Source: Flavihumibacter sp. ZG627 (GTDB lineage: Bacteria > Bacteroidota > Bacteroidia > Chitinophagales > Chitinophagaceae). From it: DNA of 64,000 nt. A program made the position numbers and the translations under genes. Shown one piece after another: positions 25,602 to 36,151 of the stretch. The notes below the pieces were generated by a model that made no database searches, was not told the DNA's origin, and saw only the letters and a list, made by a program, of their open reading frames with translations. The stretch lies in NCBI RefSeq assembly GCF_000814325.1, contig NZ_JPHF01000003.1, positions 186,001-250,000 of the forward strand, read 5' to 3'. Position 1 is the stretch's first letter. Each line of letters starts with the position of its first letter.

Positions 25602-26865
25602 ATAGAATTGCGCCAAGTGCCACGCAAAATATCACTATAACGGGGGAGGGTATCCGCGAGAAAGAAAGTGCCAGCCAGGTGCCTGCTATAACGAGTATAT
25701 TGATCCAACCATGGTCGGCCCATTCAGTGGTTGTAATGTCTTTGAACATGTAAAGGGTGGAGGCGATCAGGAATCCGACAACTGTTGCATTGATGCCTTC
25801 CAGTGCCCGGAAGAAGATTGCGTATTTTTTAAGGTTGTTCCATACGGGAAAGAAGAAGAGTACCAGCAGGGCGCTGGGGAGGAAGATGGCAATTGTACCA
25901 ATTACACAGCCTGTTATCTGCCAGCGCGTTCCCCGGTCGCTCATGGCCATACCGCCCATAAAGGAAGCAATAGAAAAGACGGGGCCGGGCATCGCTCTAA
26001 CCAATCCGGCGCCGGTATAAAAGTCGGCCCGCTCAATCTTAACGACATTGGGATTGCGTTGAAGGAGTTTTTCATTCTGTGGCCTCACCACGAACTGTTC
26101 ATACATCATGGCCACCAACACCTGGCCTCCGCCAAATACAAGGCTGCCGAAACGATAGGTGTTCTCAAAGAGGTTGATGGGGCGCCTGTTGGGCCAGTCG
26201 TGTTTACGAGCTTGTTCACTGAGTACTCCTGCTGCCAGGAAAATAAAGGCGAAGAGCCAGATATTGCCCCATTTGATCTTGCGTGGTTTTTCGCCTACCT
26301 GCGGAATCCGGCGGTCGCTGAGATTGGTAACAAATCCCCCAACTACAATAAGCAAGGGAATAATGACAGGAACTTTAAAGAATACGAAACTAAGAATGGC
26401 GCTCATCACCATTATGATTTGTGTGATGGTGTTTTTTACCGAAAGCTTGAATGCTATCGCTGAGGCATATGCGAGAAAGCCAATTGTCATTGGAGCGATG
26501 TACTTGAATATATCATGCTTCATGGTAGCTTCATCAAAGTAGCGAACCAGAAAAGAAAGGGCCCCCATTAACACAGAGGCTGGTAAGATCCATACCAGTA
26601 GGGTTAGCACGGCGAGTGGCACGCCCCCTCTTTTATATCCCACCAGTGTAAGAACCTGTGTGGATGAGGCGCCGGGGAGCATCTGGCAAAAGGCATTGTA
26701 TTCCATCAGCTCTTCTTTGGAAACATCCTTTCTCTGGCTCACAAAAGTTTTAAGCATCATCCCAAAATGGCCCTGTGGTCCTCCGAAAGCGGTAAGACTA
26801 TGCAGCAGCACTGCTTTGAGAAAGGGGATATGCCTCAGTAAGACCATAGGATTAAAAATATTCAA
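25600..26865 (-). CDS. chrA: Chromate transporter, CHR family (two-domain)
   Basis: A long-chain CHR transporter (421 aa) with two homologous halves. The N-terminal half has [11 protein letters not shown] and [20 protein letters not shown]. The second half has [19 protein letters not shown] and [24 protein letters not shown]. These G-G-x-Q/P-G-P motifs are typical. About 10-12 hydrophobic segments are present. The family moves chromate out of the cell; in non-metal habitats the natural substrate may be another oxyanion. The gene is transcribed after addAB on the same strand (26-bp gap), though a functional link is not evident. Confidence 0.92.
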   Translation of the reverse strand: MNIFNPMVLLRHIPFLKAVLLHSLTAFGGPQGHFGMMLKTFVSQRKDVSKEELMEYNAFCQMLPGASSTQVLTLVGYKRGGVPLAVLTLLVWILPASVLMGALSFLVRYFDEATMKHDIFKYIAPMTIGFLAYASAIAFKLSVKNTITQIIMVMSAILSFVFFKVPVIIPLLIVVGGFVTNLSDRRIPQVGEKPRKIKWGNIWLFAFIFLAAGVLSEQARKHDWPNRRPINLFENTYRFGSLVFGGGQVLVAMMYEQFVVRPQNEKLLQRNPNVVKIERADFYTGAGLVRAMPGPVFSIASFMGGMAMSDRGTRWQITGCVIGTIAIFLPSALLVLFFFPVWNNLKKYAIFFRALEGINATVVGFLIASTLYMFKDITTTEWADHGWINILVIAGTWLALSFSRIPSPVIVIFCVALGAIL

Positions 26866-26891
26866 TTATATGTTAGCATGTTGCTGTTTTA

Positions 26892-29768
26892 TTACCTGCC
26901 ACAAAGCGTTGCATAGGAACAATACTGGCATTTTTCAATTTTGTTCGTTTGGTCAAATGGAATATCTGCATTGAATATTTCTTCGATCACAGGAACCAGT
27001 CCATCCATGGTATCTGCAACCATGGTGGCCACAGCGCCGTGATCGAGGGGATCATTACCTGAACTGGTGTCGCGAAAACGCCAGTCAAACTTTCCTGCAT
27101 CCTTTCGCATATTCCTTACATCATAAAGGCCAGCTACTACCGGTATATCCGAATCGAACTGTTTCTTCAAAACATATGTGTAAAGAAAAGTTTGCAAGGC
27201 AGCTTTGTTTCTATCCCGGCCCTCCCGGTCAAAGAATGAGGATACGCCTTTAAAGTCCTTGGTATCTTTTCCCGTCTTATAATCTATTATACGGTAGATG
27301 CCATTTTTGATATCCACCCGATCAATGATACCTCCCAGTTTTATTTTCCAGGTTTCTCCCTTTATTAGTATGGGGATGGTGGTATCGAATCTTTCCTCCA
27401 GATTCCAGATCTGGAACGGCGCATATAGTTTATCGTTAGCCAATACTTCTTGTACATAGATGCGCACAACTTCACGGATCACCTTATAACTTCCGGAATA
27501 CTCCACTTCAAAATCTGCATCACCTGCGAGGCATTCACCGAAGCCTCTTCCAATGGCCCAGGGCACCCATTGAAGCATTGTATCAATATCTGCTGGAAGC
27601 ACGCATTTATCGCCAGCTTTGGATTCCTGTAAACGGATATATAAAAATTCAATAGCGCTATGCAGGATATTTCCCAACATACGTGCATCAATTTCATCCT
27701 GGAAATCTTCGGGCTCCTTGATGCCCACGAGGTTCTGGAAATAGAACCGAAGCCGGCATTCGAGATAGGTATTGATAGCAGAAGGGCTCAGTGCCGTTGC
27801 TGTATACTTACGCAGGCTCTGCAAAATGGCTGCATCTTTTTGTATAGTGATGGGATCCTTGGCCCGCGGAGCTATATCAAGCTGAACAACAGATCTGATG
27901 ATCGGGATTTTCGTTTCATATTCCAGTTGAGTAAGAAAGCGGCTCTGCTCTCCCGTACCCTTATCGTCTATTGTATTGTTGTAAAGGCAGCGGACCGACT
28001 TGCTTCTCTGAAGGAGTCTATAAAATACGTAGGCGAAAATAGCATCCTGTTTCTCCATTACGCTCAGCCCATATGCTCGTCTTATACTATCCGGAATAAA
28101 TGTTGGTGCCACTGCTTTTTTTGGAAGGGCACCTTCATTTACATTCAGCATTATTATATGGTCGAAATCAAGTCCCCGGCTTTCCAGCAATCCCATAACC
28201 TGCAAACCTTTGAGCGGTTCGCCTTCTAGTGGTACCGATTGCGCACGCAGTATATTCATCAGGGTTTCACCAATAAAGGATAGGCTAAGAGGATGGGTGA
28301 ATTGCAGGAGTAGATCATGGAGGCGGTTGAGTTGCAGATATGTTGCGGTCAGCAGCTGTGCTTCAAGTGCCGCCATTACTGTGGTAGTGGTTTCCTTTGC
28401 CTGTATTTCGAGCACCAGTTTGATCAACGCAATTATATCAATCGGTTTTTCAACCACCTCCAGGATATGCTTAAGCCGCTTCTCTTCTATATGCATCCAT
28501 TTTTCGCGGGGAATGGAAACGAGGCTTCTGCCATTGATTTCCGCTGCCAGGTTTATGGCATCAGTTACCTCATAGAGGTAGGGGTGCTGGAGCAACTGTA
28601 ACAAGGGTTGATAATAAATCCTTTTGCCTTTGTTCTGGGCGAGGGATTCCTGTACTCGGATGATGATATGCACCAATGAAAAAACGGGTGATTGTGCCAG
28701 CCCATATCCCATAGTGATATTGATAAACGGAACTGAGGCGGGTAAAGCATGAAGTACTGGTAATAACTGTTTTTCATCACCCAGGAAAACGGCAACTCTT
28801 TCCGGGTTTTCCTTTATGTCGGGGATTGACTCAAGCAGTTGGGGCAATACCCTTACCTGTGCAGCATTACCTTCTGCTGCAATAATATGAATGGGTCGGA
28901 CTGAATTGTTGATGCCGTTTGAAGTTGCTAATTCGTTGCCAAACAACTGCAGGTTTCGGCGAAGAAATAGTCCCGCTTCCTGCAAAGGATCCTCTGTATA
29001 ATGGACATCTGCGTCGAAATAAAAAATCGCGAGGCCCTCGTCCTTCCACTTTTTGAAAAGTTGAAGCTCGGCGCGGTTAAGTGCATTGAATCCTATAAAG
29101 ACAAGCTTCTCATAATTGCCGGGGAACTCTTTATTATCGTATGAATCCTTTACGAGGTTGCGATAGATGTTTCCGGTGGTGGTGAGATTTCTTTCTACAA
29201 GAAGGCTAGCGAATTTTTCAAAGATGGCGGGTAACTGCTGCCAGAGCTGTAAGAACTTTTCTTTTTGGCGGCTAAGTTTTTCCATGGAAAAATTCTTCCA
29301 GAATCTTTGCAGGTATTCTTTCTGTTCTTCGGTGAGGTAATCAAATCCCTGGTCAATGGCAGCAAGATCTGCCATGGTTGTATAGAGATCTTTATGGCTG
29401 ATCACATTTGACTCCAGCTCGGTATAATCATTCAGTAGAATTTCGCCAAGGGAGAAGAATTTTTCATAGGTAGAAATGTTCGTGTCGCCGCTTTCCAGCA
29501 TAACGGTGGCATAAGCTTCATACAACAGGAAAGACTGAAGTAATCTGTCGGCCGTAAGTTGGCGGGTAGAAAGCTGGATAAACTCGTGAATGGTCATGAG
29601 GTCGGGGCTCCATATGGGTCCGTCGATGAGGTTTCCCAGATGCTGCCGGAAATAAACCGAGGGACGCTTGTTGGGAAAAACCAGCGCAAGCCGACTGAGG
29701 TCTTTCCCGAATTTATTATATAGGTCAGTTGCTACTTCCTGAAGAAACATGTTGCTAACATTTATCAT
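26892..29768 (-). CDS. AddB/RecB-like PD-(D/E)XK nuclease subunit
   Basis: The 958-aa partner of the AddA-like helicase. The N-terminal part resembles an inactivated UvrD helicase fold. The C-terminal quarter is a PD-(D/E)XK nuclease (GGIIDRVDIKNGIYRIIDYKTGKDTKDF) enclosed by four cysteines that would hold an Fe-S cluster, as in AddB: one in NTYLECRLRFYFQ, three in the last residues (CQYCSYATLC, ~947-956). Function: processing of DNA double-strand ends for recombination. Its ATG overlaps the stop of the addA-like gene by one base (TAATG), so the subunits are co-translated. Confidence 0.9.
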   Translation of the reverse strand: MINVSNMFLQEVATDLYNKFGKDLSRLALVFPNKRPSVYFRQHLGNLIDGPIWSPDLMTIHEFIQLSTRQLTADRLLQSFLLYEAYATVMLESGDTNISTYEKFFSLGEILLNDYTELESNVISHKDLYTTMADLAAIDQGFDYLTEEQKEYLQRFWKNFSMEKLSRQKEKFLQLWQQLPAIFEKFASLLVERNLTTTGNIYRNLVKDSYDNKEFPGNYEKLVFIGFNALNRAELQLFKKWKDEGLAIFYFDADVHYTEDPLQEAGLFLRRNLQLFGNELATSNGINNSVRPIHIIAAEGNAAQVRVLPQLLESIPDIKENPERVAVFLGDEKQLLPVLHALPASVPFINITMGYGLAQSPVFSLVHIIIRVQESLAQNKGKRIYYQPLLQLLQHPYLYEVTDAINLAAEINGRSLVSIPREKWMHIEEKRLKHILEVVEKPIDIIALIKLVLEIQAKETTTTVMAALEAQLLTATYLQLNRLHDLLLQFTHPLSLSFIGETLMNILRAQSVPLEGEPLKGLQVMGLLESRGLDFDHIIMLNVNEGALPKKAVAPTFIPDSIRRAYGLSVMEKQDAIFAYVFYRLLQRSKSVRCLYNNTIDDKGTGEQSRFLTQLEYETKIPIIRSVVQLDIAPRAKDPITIQKDAAILQSLRKYTATALSPSAINTYLECRLRFYFQNLVGIKEPEDFQDEIDARMLGNILHSAIEFLYIRLQESKAGDKCVLPADIDTMLQWVPWAIGRGFGECLAGDADFEVEYSGSYKVIREVVRIYVQEVLANDKLYAPFQIWNLEERFDTTIPILIKGETWKIKLGGIIDRVDIKNGIYRIIDYKTGKDTKDFKGVSSFFDREGRDRNKAALQTFLYTYVLKKQFDSDIPVVAGLYDVRNMRKDAGKFDWRFRDTSSGNDPLDHGAVATMVADTMDGLVPVIEEIFNADIPFDQTNKIEKCQYCSYATLCGR

Positions 29769-32700
29769 TAACCGAATAGTTGCCCCTGCTGTACTGCCAG
29801 TTGCGCAAGGGGTACCAGGGAACGGTTATACCCATAGTAAATAAAGGATCGAACGGAGGGATAGCCCATTTCCACAAGGAGGTCATGGTATTGCTGTAGT
29901 TGCCTTCCGTGTGAAGGAGAAGCCTCTTGCGTGAATTTAAAATCAAGCAGAATGGTTTCATTGGCACCTACCAGCACTTTATCGGGCCTTCTTACTGCGC
30001 CTCCTTTAAGCAGGATGGCTTTTTCATTAAGCGCTTCGTAACCGGCGCCGAACCAGTGGGCGAGTTGTTCATTTTCCAATGCCACCGCCACCCTCTCTTT
30101 TACGGCGGGTAGTAACTGTGTGGTTAGTTCACCATCCAGTTGCATTTTTTCCAGTGTAATATCTAATTCATCCAGCGTCTTTACTCTTGCTAATGCGAGG
30201 TGGGCAAGTTGCCCGATCTGTTGTTGTTCTGTTACTGCTGAATGAAGAAGTAGTTCCTGTGTTGCCGGCTCACGAAAATCCTGCAGCAAAGAGGCGTGTA
30301 TGGTAACCGGATCAATGTGAATGCTTTCGGTTGAGATGTCTTTTTTCTCAACAGGCTCCACGATACCTTCCACGATCAGTTCTGATGCTGTGAATTGTTT
30401 GGCGTAATCTGTAAGGGTTGCAGGCAGGGTATATTCAGTGGGATGAAGGCACTGCCAAAGCAGGTCAGCAATAGTTTTCATTCCAACTTCATTGTCTTTT
30501 TTTACTGAAGGTGCCGGTGCCATAATATACATGGCCTGACGGGTACGTGTAAGCGCCACATACAACATGTTCAATGCATCCATTCTCGCCATCAACTGTT
30601 CTTCGAAATAATCATAGGCGAACCGGGTTTGATCGAGGTCTTTTTTCAAAAGAACAGGAACCCATTCAATACCCGATTCATCGGGTCCCCATTCTGACCA
30701 GAGCATACCTTTATCATTCGTGAGTTTCCAATCGGCATAAGGAATAATAACTACATCAAAAGCGAGACCTTTTGATTTATGGATCGTCATCACCTGGATA
30801 GCATTGGCCGCGGCTGACAATGGCAATGCTTTTTGCTCACCTTCTTCCTGCCACCATTGAAGGAATTCACGGATATCGGGTTTGCCCCTTGCACTTACAT
30901 TATTTACCATATCCCGAAATGCAAGTATATAGGCCTGTTCGCTGGTCCAATGGTCAATACTAAAAATAGTGATAAGTTCTTCCACACACTCATAGAGTGC
31001 TGTTTGCAAAAGATATCTTTTCTTATGACGGAAAGCTTCCGGTAATTGCTGAAGCGCGTGGTTAAAATCTTTCCTGTACCAGTCGGTATTACTAATGTCA
31101 AGTCCCAGCCTTATTGCATTGGCCTGCACCAGTTCGGCGCGGGCCAGTTCATCCTTTTCATTGACCAGGAAACGAAGGGCGGCCACCAATAACTGGATGG
31201 CGGGGGATGCGTTCACCAAAAGCGCGTCAGCAGAAACGAGGCCATAACGGGCACGGGCTTCCGCTGATTGCTGGTATACCAGTAACAAATCTATCAGTCG
31301 CCGCGCATCGTTATTATTTCGGGTAAGGATGGTTATCTGTTCTGGCCTTATTCCTTTGTCGGTTATCAGTATGTCAATATGTTTGCATAGCCATTCATCG
31401 GCAGTGGGCTTCCATGAATTGGGAGAGCGGCTGTCTTCTTTCTGGAAGAACCTGATCTCTATATTGCCACCTGGCTTGGATGGCGAAGGAATTTGCTGGG
31501 TCGCATCCGCATATGCCTCGGCGATAATATTGAAGTATCCGTTTACATGCAGGCGGGCAAGTATGGCGCTATCCTGTACAACTGCCATTTCAACATTGAA
31601 ATTTTCCTGCAGTAATAATGGGGCTATATGAAAAATGAAATTATTGACATGGATAATATTCTCTCTGCTCCGAAAGTTTTCTTTCAGGCTGGCATCCTTC
31701 ACATTAGCAGCGCCGATATCTTTTTTCACCTGTTCCTGCAATAATCGCCAGTCGCCGCTGCGCCACCGATAGATCGACTGTTTCACGTCGCCCACTACCA
31801 GGTTGAAGTGACCTGTTGATACAGACTGTTCCACCAGTGGCCTGAAATTATCCCACTGAAATGTACTGGTATCCTGGAATTCATCGAGGAGGAAGTGCTG
31901 GTAGCGGTTACCAATTTTTTCGTATATAAATGGGGCATCATTATCACGAACCAGTTCGCGAAGCAATTGCTGTGTATCAGAAATCAGCAGGAGGTTATTA
32001 TCTCTCCGGTAGTCTGCAAGCTGCGCTGCGAGCACTTGTAGCAGGCTCAGATTATTCAATTGACGCAATACAGAAAGGGCTGTACGGTATTCAACATTGT
32101 GTTGCTGGTAGTGTTGAATACATTGTGATAACAATTCATTGAGGGCTGGGTAGATAGCTTCCACCCGTGAAAGAACAGAGGCAGGAGTTGATTTTGTGGT
32201 CCATTTTTTAAGATCATCCACTGCTTCCAGGCAGCGGGCACCCGGGTTGAAATCTTTTTTATTCTCTATGCGATTGAAATAATTAATAAACCCGTTTTTC
32301 CCATAAGAAAAATCAGTTGCCTGCAATCCGCTATTCAATAGTATGGCATTGGCTTGGGCGGCAAACTCTTTCATGGGCGATTCCATTTCCTTGATAACCG
32401 CCTGTAGTTTTTTCTTCAGTGTTTCGAAAGCTTTTGAAGGCTGTTCGAGTTGCTGCATATTGGCTTCAAAGTGATGAAATCTCTCTTTGAAAATCTCACT
32501 GGCAAAGTCGAGCAGGGTAGAACGGAAATCCCAGCTTTCTCCATTTTCAATTCTGTCAATTGCGATCTGCTGCACCCATTGCAACAGCTCTTCGTTGGTT
32601 TCCAGTAATTCGAAGAGTCGGTCGGCAAGTTCCTCTTTCACGAGGTCCTGGTTCAACTGCAATTCGAATCCTGCATCCAGTCCGATTTCATAGGCGAAAG

Positions 32701-33073
32701 ACCGTATCACCTGTTGTACGAAACTATCGATGGTACTAACGGAGAATTTCGCATAGTCGTGTAAGATAGTCCGGTAAATCCGGTCGGCCTGCAAGGCAAG
32801 TTGCTGACCTGAATTATAAGCGGGAAAGCGATCTTTTATAATGGTGGCATATCCTGTTTCTTCACCGAGGGCGATCTTTTTCAATTCACCGAGGATGCGG
32901 TGTTTCATTTCTTCGGTTGCCTTGTTGGTGAAGGTGACGGCGAGGATCTCGCGGTATTTTTCCGGCCTTTCAAATAGCAGGCAGAGGTATTCGGATGCCA
33001 GCAGGAATGTTTTGCCGGAGCCTGCGGATGCGCGATAAATATGGAGTGGTGGGGAGAAGCTTTCTTCTTTCAT
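29768..33073 (-). CDS. AddA/RecB-like UvrD helicase-nuclease subunit
   Basis: An SF1A helicase with C-terminal nuclease (about 1100 aa). Walker A ASAGSGKT near the N-terminus, FTNKATEEMK motif Ia, DEFQDTS Walker B, VGDVKQSIYRWRSGDW motif III, LYVALTRTRQAMY motif VI. A RecB-type nuclease site (RPDKVLVGANETILLDFKF) lies at the end. I use ATG 33073 (MKEESFSPPLHIYRASAGSGKT); a TTG 12 bp upstream is less likely. Together with the next gene it forms an AddAB-like end-resection complex, which in Bacteroidota replaces RecBCD. The divergent dGTPase gene starts about 55 bp away. Confidence 0.92.
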   Translation of the reverse strand: MKEESFSPPLHIYRASAGSGKTFLLASEYLCLLFERPEKYREILAVTFTNKATEEMKHRILGELKKIALGEETGYATIIKDRFPAYNSGQQLALQADRIYRTILHDYAKFSVSTIDSFVQQVIRSFAYEIGLDAGFELQLNQDLVKEELADRLFELLETNEELLQWVQQIAIDRIENGESWDFRSTLLDFASEIFKERFHHFEANMQQLEQPSKAFETLKKKLQAVIKEMESPMKEFAAQANAILLNSGLQATDFSYGKNGFINYFNRIENKKDFNPGARCLEAVDDLKKWTTKSTPASVLSRVEAIYPALNELLSQCIQHYQQHNVEYRTALSVLRQLNNLSLLQVLAAQLADYRRDNNLLLISDTQQLLRELVRDNDAPFIYEKIGNRYQHFLLDEFQDTSTFQWDNFRPLVEQSVSTGHFNLVVGDVKQSIYRWRSGDWRLLQEQVKKDIGAANVKDASLKENFRSRENIIHVNNFIFHIAPLLLQENFNVEMAVVQDSAILARLHVNGYFNIIAEAYADATQQIPSPSKPGGNIEIRFFQKEDSRSPNSWKPTADEWLCKHIDILITDKGIRPEQITILTRNNNDARRLIDLLLVYQQSAEARARYGLVSADALLVNASPAIQLLVAALRFLVNEKDELARAELVQANAIRLGLDISNTDWYRKDFNHALQQLPEAFRHKKRYLLQTALYECVEELITIFSIDHWTSEQAYILAFRDMVNNVSARGKPDIREFLQWWQEEGEQKALPLSAAANAIQVMTIHKSKGLAFDVVIIPYADWKLTNDKGMLWSEWGPDESGIEWVPVLLKKDLDQTRFAYDYFEEQLMARMDALNMLYVALTRTRQAMYIMAPAPSVKKDNEVGMKTIADLLWQCLHPTEYTLPATLTDYAKQFTASELIVEGIVEPVEKKDISTESIHIDPVTIHASLLQDFREPATQELLLHSAVTEQQQIGQLAHLALARVKTLDELDITLEKMQLDGELTTQLLPAVKERVAVALENEQLAHWFGAGYEALNEKAILLKGGAVRRPDKVLVGANETILLDFKFTQEASPSHGRQLQQYHDLLVEMGYPSVRSFIYYGYNRSLVPLAQLAVQQGQLFG

Positions 33074-33116
33074 AATGCAGGTCAAACTTATTGATTTAAA
33101 AAGCTGTCAGCAACTA

Positions 33117-33124
33117 TACCTTTG
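33117..33124 (+). promoter_or_regulatory. -7 promoter box of the dGTPase gene
   Basis: TACCTTTG matches TAnnTTTG and ends 4 bp before the first of two ATGs (33129, 33132). A TTG at 33091 could be the -33 element, with a slightly long 23-bp spacer. Confidence 0.55.
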
Positions 33125-33128
33125 TGAA

Positions 33129-34507
33129 ATGATGCACTGGAATAATTGCTTTTCGCATGGTCGGTTCGGCCAGGGATATATATCAGCGCAACCCCGCACA
33201 CCATATGAACGTGATTTTGACAGGTTGATCTTTTCCGCTGCTTTCCGGCGTTTGCAGGATAAGACCCAGGTGTTTCCCTTACCCGGGCAGTGTTGGTACA
33301 TAACCGCCTCACACATTCGCTTGAAGTGGCCAGTGTTGGTCGTTCATTGGGCAAGTTGGTTGGAGAGGGTTTGGTGGCTGCTGAGGGTACAAATTTAGAT
33401 GCGGCGGCAAAGCATTTCTACGAAGCTGATCTCTCCAGTGTAATTGCCGCAGCCTGCCTGGCGCATGATATTGGCAACCCTTCTTTCGGGCATTCGGGTG
33501 AGGCCGCCATATCTTCTTATTTTATTCAGCATGGCGGAACTTTGTTAGATGACAAACCGCTTCACCAACATTTCAGTGAAGCGGAATGGAGCGACCTTAC
33601 GCATTTTGAGGGCAATGCCAACGCTTTCCGGATATTGACACACCATTATGCCAACCGGCAAAAAGGAGGCTACCAGCTCACCTATAGTACCCTTGCGGCC
33701 ATTGCCAAATATCCATGCGAATCACTGGCAAGCAATAAAGAGCAGTTACACATGAAAAAGTATGGCTTTTTCCAGGCCGATCGCAAGGCTTTTGAAGAAG
33801 TGGCTATGGCAGTTGGAATGCTAACACAATCAATTGATCCTCTGGCTTTTAAGAGACATCCCTTTGTGTACCTGGTGGAGGCGGCAGATGATATCTGTTA
33901 CCGGGTGATCGATTGGGAAGATGCTCATCGTCTTGGTATCATTGACAGCAATACTGCCATTTCATTGTTTGTAGCATTGCTGGAAACGGCAGCTTCCAAC
34001 CAGATGGAGCGGATCCATAAAACATTATTGGAACTGGAAAATGATCCACGTGAGCAGCTGGCCTACCTGCGTGCTAAATGCATCAATTTCCTTGCGTTAA
34101 GTTGCGTGGATAGTTTCATTGCGAACCGCAATGAGATACTCACAGGAACCTATAACCGATCTTTGATTGATGCGATAGAACCCGCTGCAGCAAAGGCTTT
34201 GGACGATATTAACCAGGTTACAGTGAAGAAGATCTATAACCATGAGACCGTGGTGAAAATTGAACTGGCGGGTTATGAGGTGATGAGTGCGCTGCTTGAA
34301 TCTTTTATCCCGGCTGTGCTGCATGAGAGTGCCAGTCACCGCGAAAAAAAGTTACTCAGATTGCTGCCTCAACAGTATGTAGTGCCGGGTGGCAGCGGCT
34401 ATGAAAAAGCGTTGTCGGTTATTGATTTCATTTCGGGGATGACCGATTCCTATGCCATGGAGCTGTATAAAAACCTGCGGGGTATATCCTTGCCTACGCA
34501 TACATAA
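33129..34507 (+). pseudogene. dgt: dGTPase (dNTP triphosphohydrolase) with a -1 frameshift
   Basis: HD-superfamily enzyme that splits dGTP to deoxyguanosine and triphosphate. The first ~52 codons (MMHWNNCF... RDFDRLIFSAAFRRLQDKTQ then VFPLPG, to about 33287) and the remainder from about 33290 in another frame (VLVHNRLTHSLEVASVGRSL ... CLAHDIGNPSFGHSGE, VEAADDICYRVIDWEDAHRLG) join into a normal dGTPase when one base is added near 33288-33292 (e.g. CAG-TGTTGG to CAG-GTGTTGG). The HD metal site AHD and the H of LTHSLEV are intact. The second frame alone begins with GTG at 33290 and would lack the conserved N-terminal R-D-x-D-R region. Either a recent mutation or a sequence error. Confidence 0.88.
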
Positions 34508-34522
34508 TATATCTGGCCTGCA

Positions 34523-35503
34523 TCAATCATTCCTCACTTCGGCGGGATTACCTTTTACGTCCATAAGTGGTTTCCATTTTGAACGTGGCTCGAAATGTTT
34601 CCAGAGCAGAGAGGAAAGTTTACGTTCCATCACCCAGCCCTCGTTGTCTGATTTCCAGCTGGTATCGGGTTGGTTTTTTGTAATGACAGAAAAGAGGTAG
34701 GGACCATGAGGAGCCATTACCAGCATGGTTATGCTGCGGGAAGCATCAACTGCGCCATTTTTTGACGCAACAAAGATTTCGGGTGGAATCATGGATATGG
34801 CTTCTTCATCCCAGTAATTTCTTCCCATAAGCCGGAGCATTCGTTCTGAAAGGGTATCGTTGATCATTTTGCGCTGATAAATCTGTTCCAGGAGCCGGAC
34901 CATTTCCCGGGGGCTGGTTTGTCCCCACCCGTATTGCTCCCAGTGCCCCCGCCGGCCTTCAGTGCGGGAGTTTACCCTTGTGGCGGAATAGCCCATTGAG
35001 TCTAAGAGTTGGTTGATACGGGTTCCGGTTCCTGCCATTGATTGAAGCCAAAGGCTTGCGGTATTATCACTGGTTGTCATCATTAGCATCAGGACTTTGG
35101 CAAGTTGTATAGGTTCTCCTGATTTGAAGGAGCCAAGGATATCTTCTCCTGCATAGAGGAGGGAGTCATTATAAACAAGGGGTTGGTGGTATTGCAGCTC
35201 ATTTTTGTGGATCTTATCCATTATGCCGATCATGATCGGGATCTTGACCATACTTGCGGTGGGGAAAAGGGTATCGGCGTTTATTTGGGCGCTCCTTCCT
35301 GATGGAAGATGTTTTACATAGATACCGACAGTACCCTTGAAACCCTCAACCAATGATTCAATGGCTTTCTGCAATTTCCGGTCCACCTGTGCCGCAGCGC
35401 CATTCGGGAGAATGATCCCAAGCAGAATCAAATGGAGGATAATCACCTTAAGGGCAGGAGAATAGCAGCCTGTTTTTAATCGTTTACTCATCGTTATTCT
35501 CAT
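34523..35503 (-). CDS. Class A beta-lactamase-related serine hydrolase
   Basis: A secreted serine hydrolase of the class A beta-lactamase fold (326 aa): N-terminal hydrophobic signal (VIILHLILLGIILPNGAAAQ), nucleophile S84-x-x-K87 (TASMVKIPIM), the SDN loop (TTSDNTAS), an R-T-E motif at the omega-loop position, and KNG (SKNGAVD) in place of the KTG triad. The degenerate omega-loop and KNG leave it open whether it hydrolyses beta-lactams or acts on peptidoglycan-like substrates. A second ATG at 35491 (MSKRLKTGC) is an equally possible start. Confidence 0.85.
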   Translation of the reverse strand: MRITMSKRLKTGCYSPALKVIILHLILLGIILPNGAAAQVDRKLQKAIESLVEGFKGTVGIYVKHLPSGRSAQINADTLFPTASMVKIPIMIGIMDKIHKNELQYHQPLVYNDSLLYAGEDILGSFKSGEPIQLAKVLMLMMTTSDNTASLWLQSMAGTGTRINQLLDSMGYSATRVNSRTEGRRGHWEQYGWGQTSPREMVRLLEQIYQRKMINDTLSERMLRLMGRNYWDEEAISMIPPEIFVASKNGAVDASRSITMLVMAPHGPYLFSVITKNQPDTSWKSDNEGWVMERKLSSLLWKHFEPRSKWKPLMDVKGNPAEVRND

Positions 35504-35524
35504 TTACGGTTGATTTGCAATCGT

Positions 35525-36094
35525 TTATCTATAGTATCCATTCTTTTCAATTTCTTCTCTCACTGGCTCCGGTACCAGGAAGCGGATATCCTTACGGCTC
35601 TTAATCTGTTGCCTTATTGCGGTTGCTGAGATATCGAGCATGGGTGCCTGCACATGGTGTATTCGGGCAGGAAGGTCTGTATTGACCGAAAATCCGGGGC
35701 GGGGATACACATAGAATTCCACTTCCGCCATAAGGGTGCTGGCATTCTTCCATTTGTGTAAATTTTGAAGTCCATCACTTCCCATTACCACGGCAAATTG
35801 GTGCTGGGGGAATTTTTCTGCCAGGTAGGTCAGGGTATCAATGGTGTAGGAGGGGCGGGGAAGGTGGAATTCAATATCGGAAGCTTTCAGGCACTCCACC
35901 CCATCAATTGCCTTCTGGACAAGATGTAAGCGGTGGTATTCATTGAGCAATCCAGCCGATGGCTTAAAGGGATTCTGGGGTGACACCACCAGCCATACCT
36001 GCTGCAGGTCGGTATTGGTTGCCATATGATTGGCAATGATACAGTGACCGGTATGGATGGGATTAAAGGAGCCGAAATAGAGACCAATTTTCAT
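35525..36094 (-). CDS. nadD: Nicotinate-nucleotide adenylyltransferase
   Basis: Transfers AMP to nicotinate mononucleotide to make deamido-NAD, the step before NAD. The nucleotidyltransferase signature GLYFGSFNPIHTGHCII (H-x-G-H) is at the N-terminus, and the second signature LDISATAIRQQI (SATxIR) near the C-terminus. I start at ATG 36094 (MKIGLYFGSF), which is the usual family start; the five upstream codons are not conserved. Length 189 aa is typical. Other NAD genes in the window are nadA and the pnuC/nadR-like pair. Confidence 0.95.
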   Translation of the reverse strand: MKIGLYFGSFNPIHTGHCIIANHMATNTDLQQVWLVVSPQNPFKPSAGLLNEYHRLHLVQKAIDGVECLKASDIEFHLPRPSYTIDTLTYLAEKFPQHQFAVVMGSDGLQNLHKWKNASTLMAEVEFYVYPRPGFSVNTDLPARIHHVQAPMLDISATAIRQQIKSRKDIRFLVPEPVREEIEKNGYYR

Positions 36095-36126
36095 ACGACA
36101 ATATAACAAGGCTCCGCGAAAGGCAC

Positions 36127-36151
36127 AAAAAAAGAGGTCAGGCGACCTCTT
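36127..36151 (-). terminator. Rho-independent terminator overlapping the end of the FeoA-like gene
   Basis: On the minus strand AAGAGGTC and GACCTCTT (8-bp stem, 4-base loop) are followed by seven Us. The stem contains the last codons and the stop (36138-36140) of the FeoA-like gene. Confidence 0.9.

Noticed and set aside
25711-26463. 250-residue open frame opposite the chromate transporter
   Set aside because: Antisense shadow of a clearly conserved membrane protein; the translated peptide has no recognisable fold or motif.
33280-33300. Programmed frameshift in dGTPase
   Set aside because: No slippery heptamer or downstream pseudoknot is visible, and dGTPase is not known to use one; a mutation or error is simpler.
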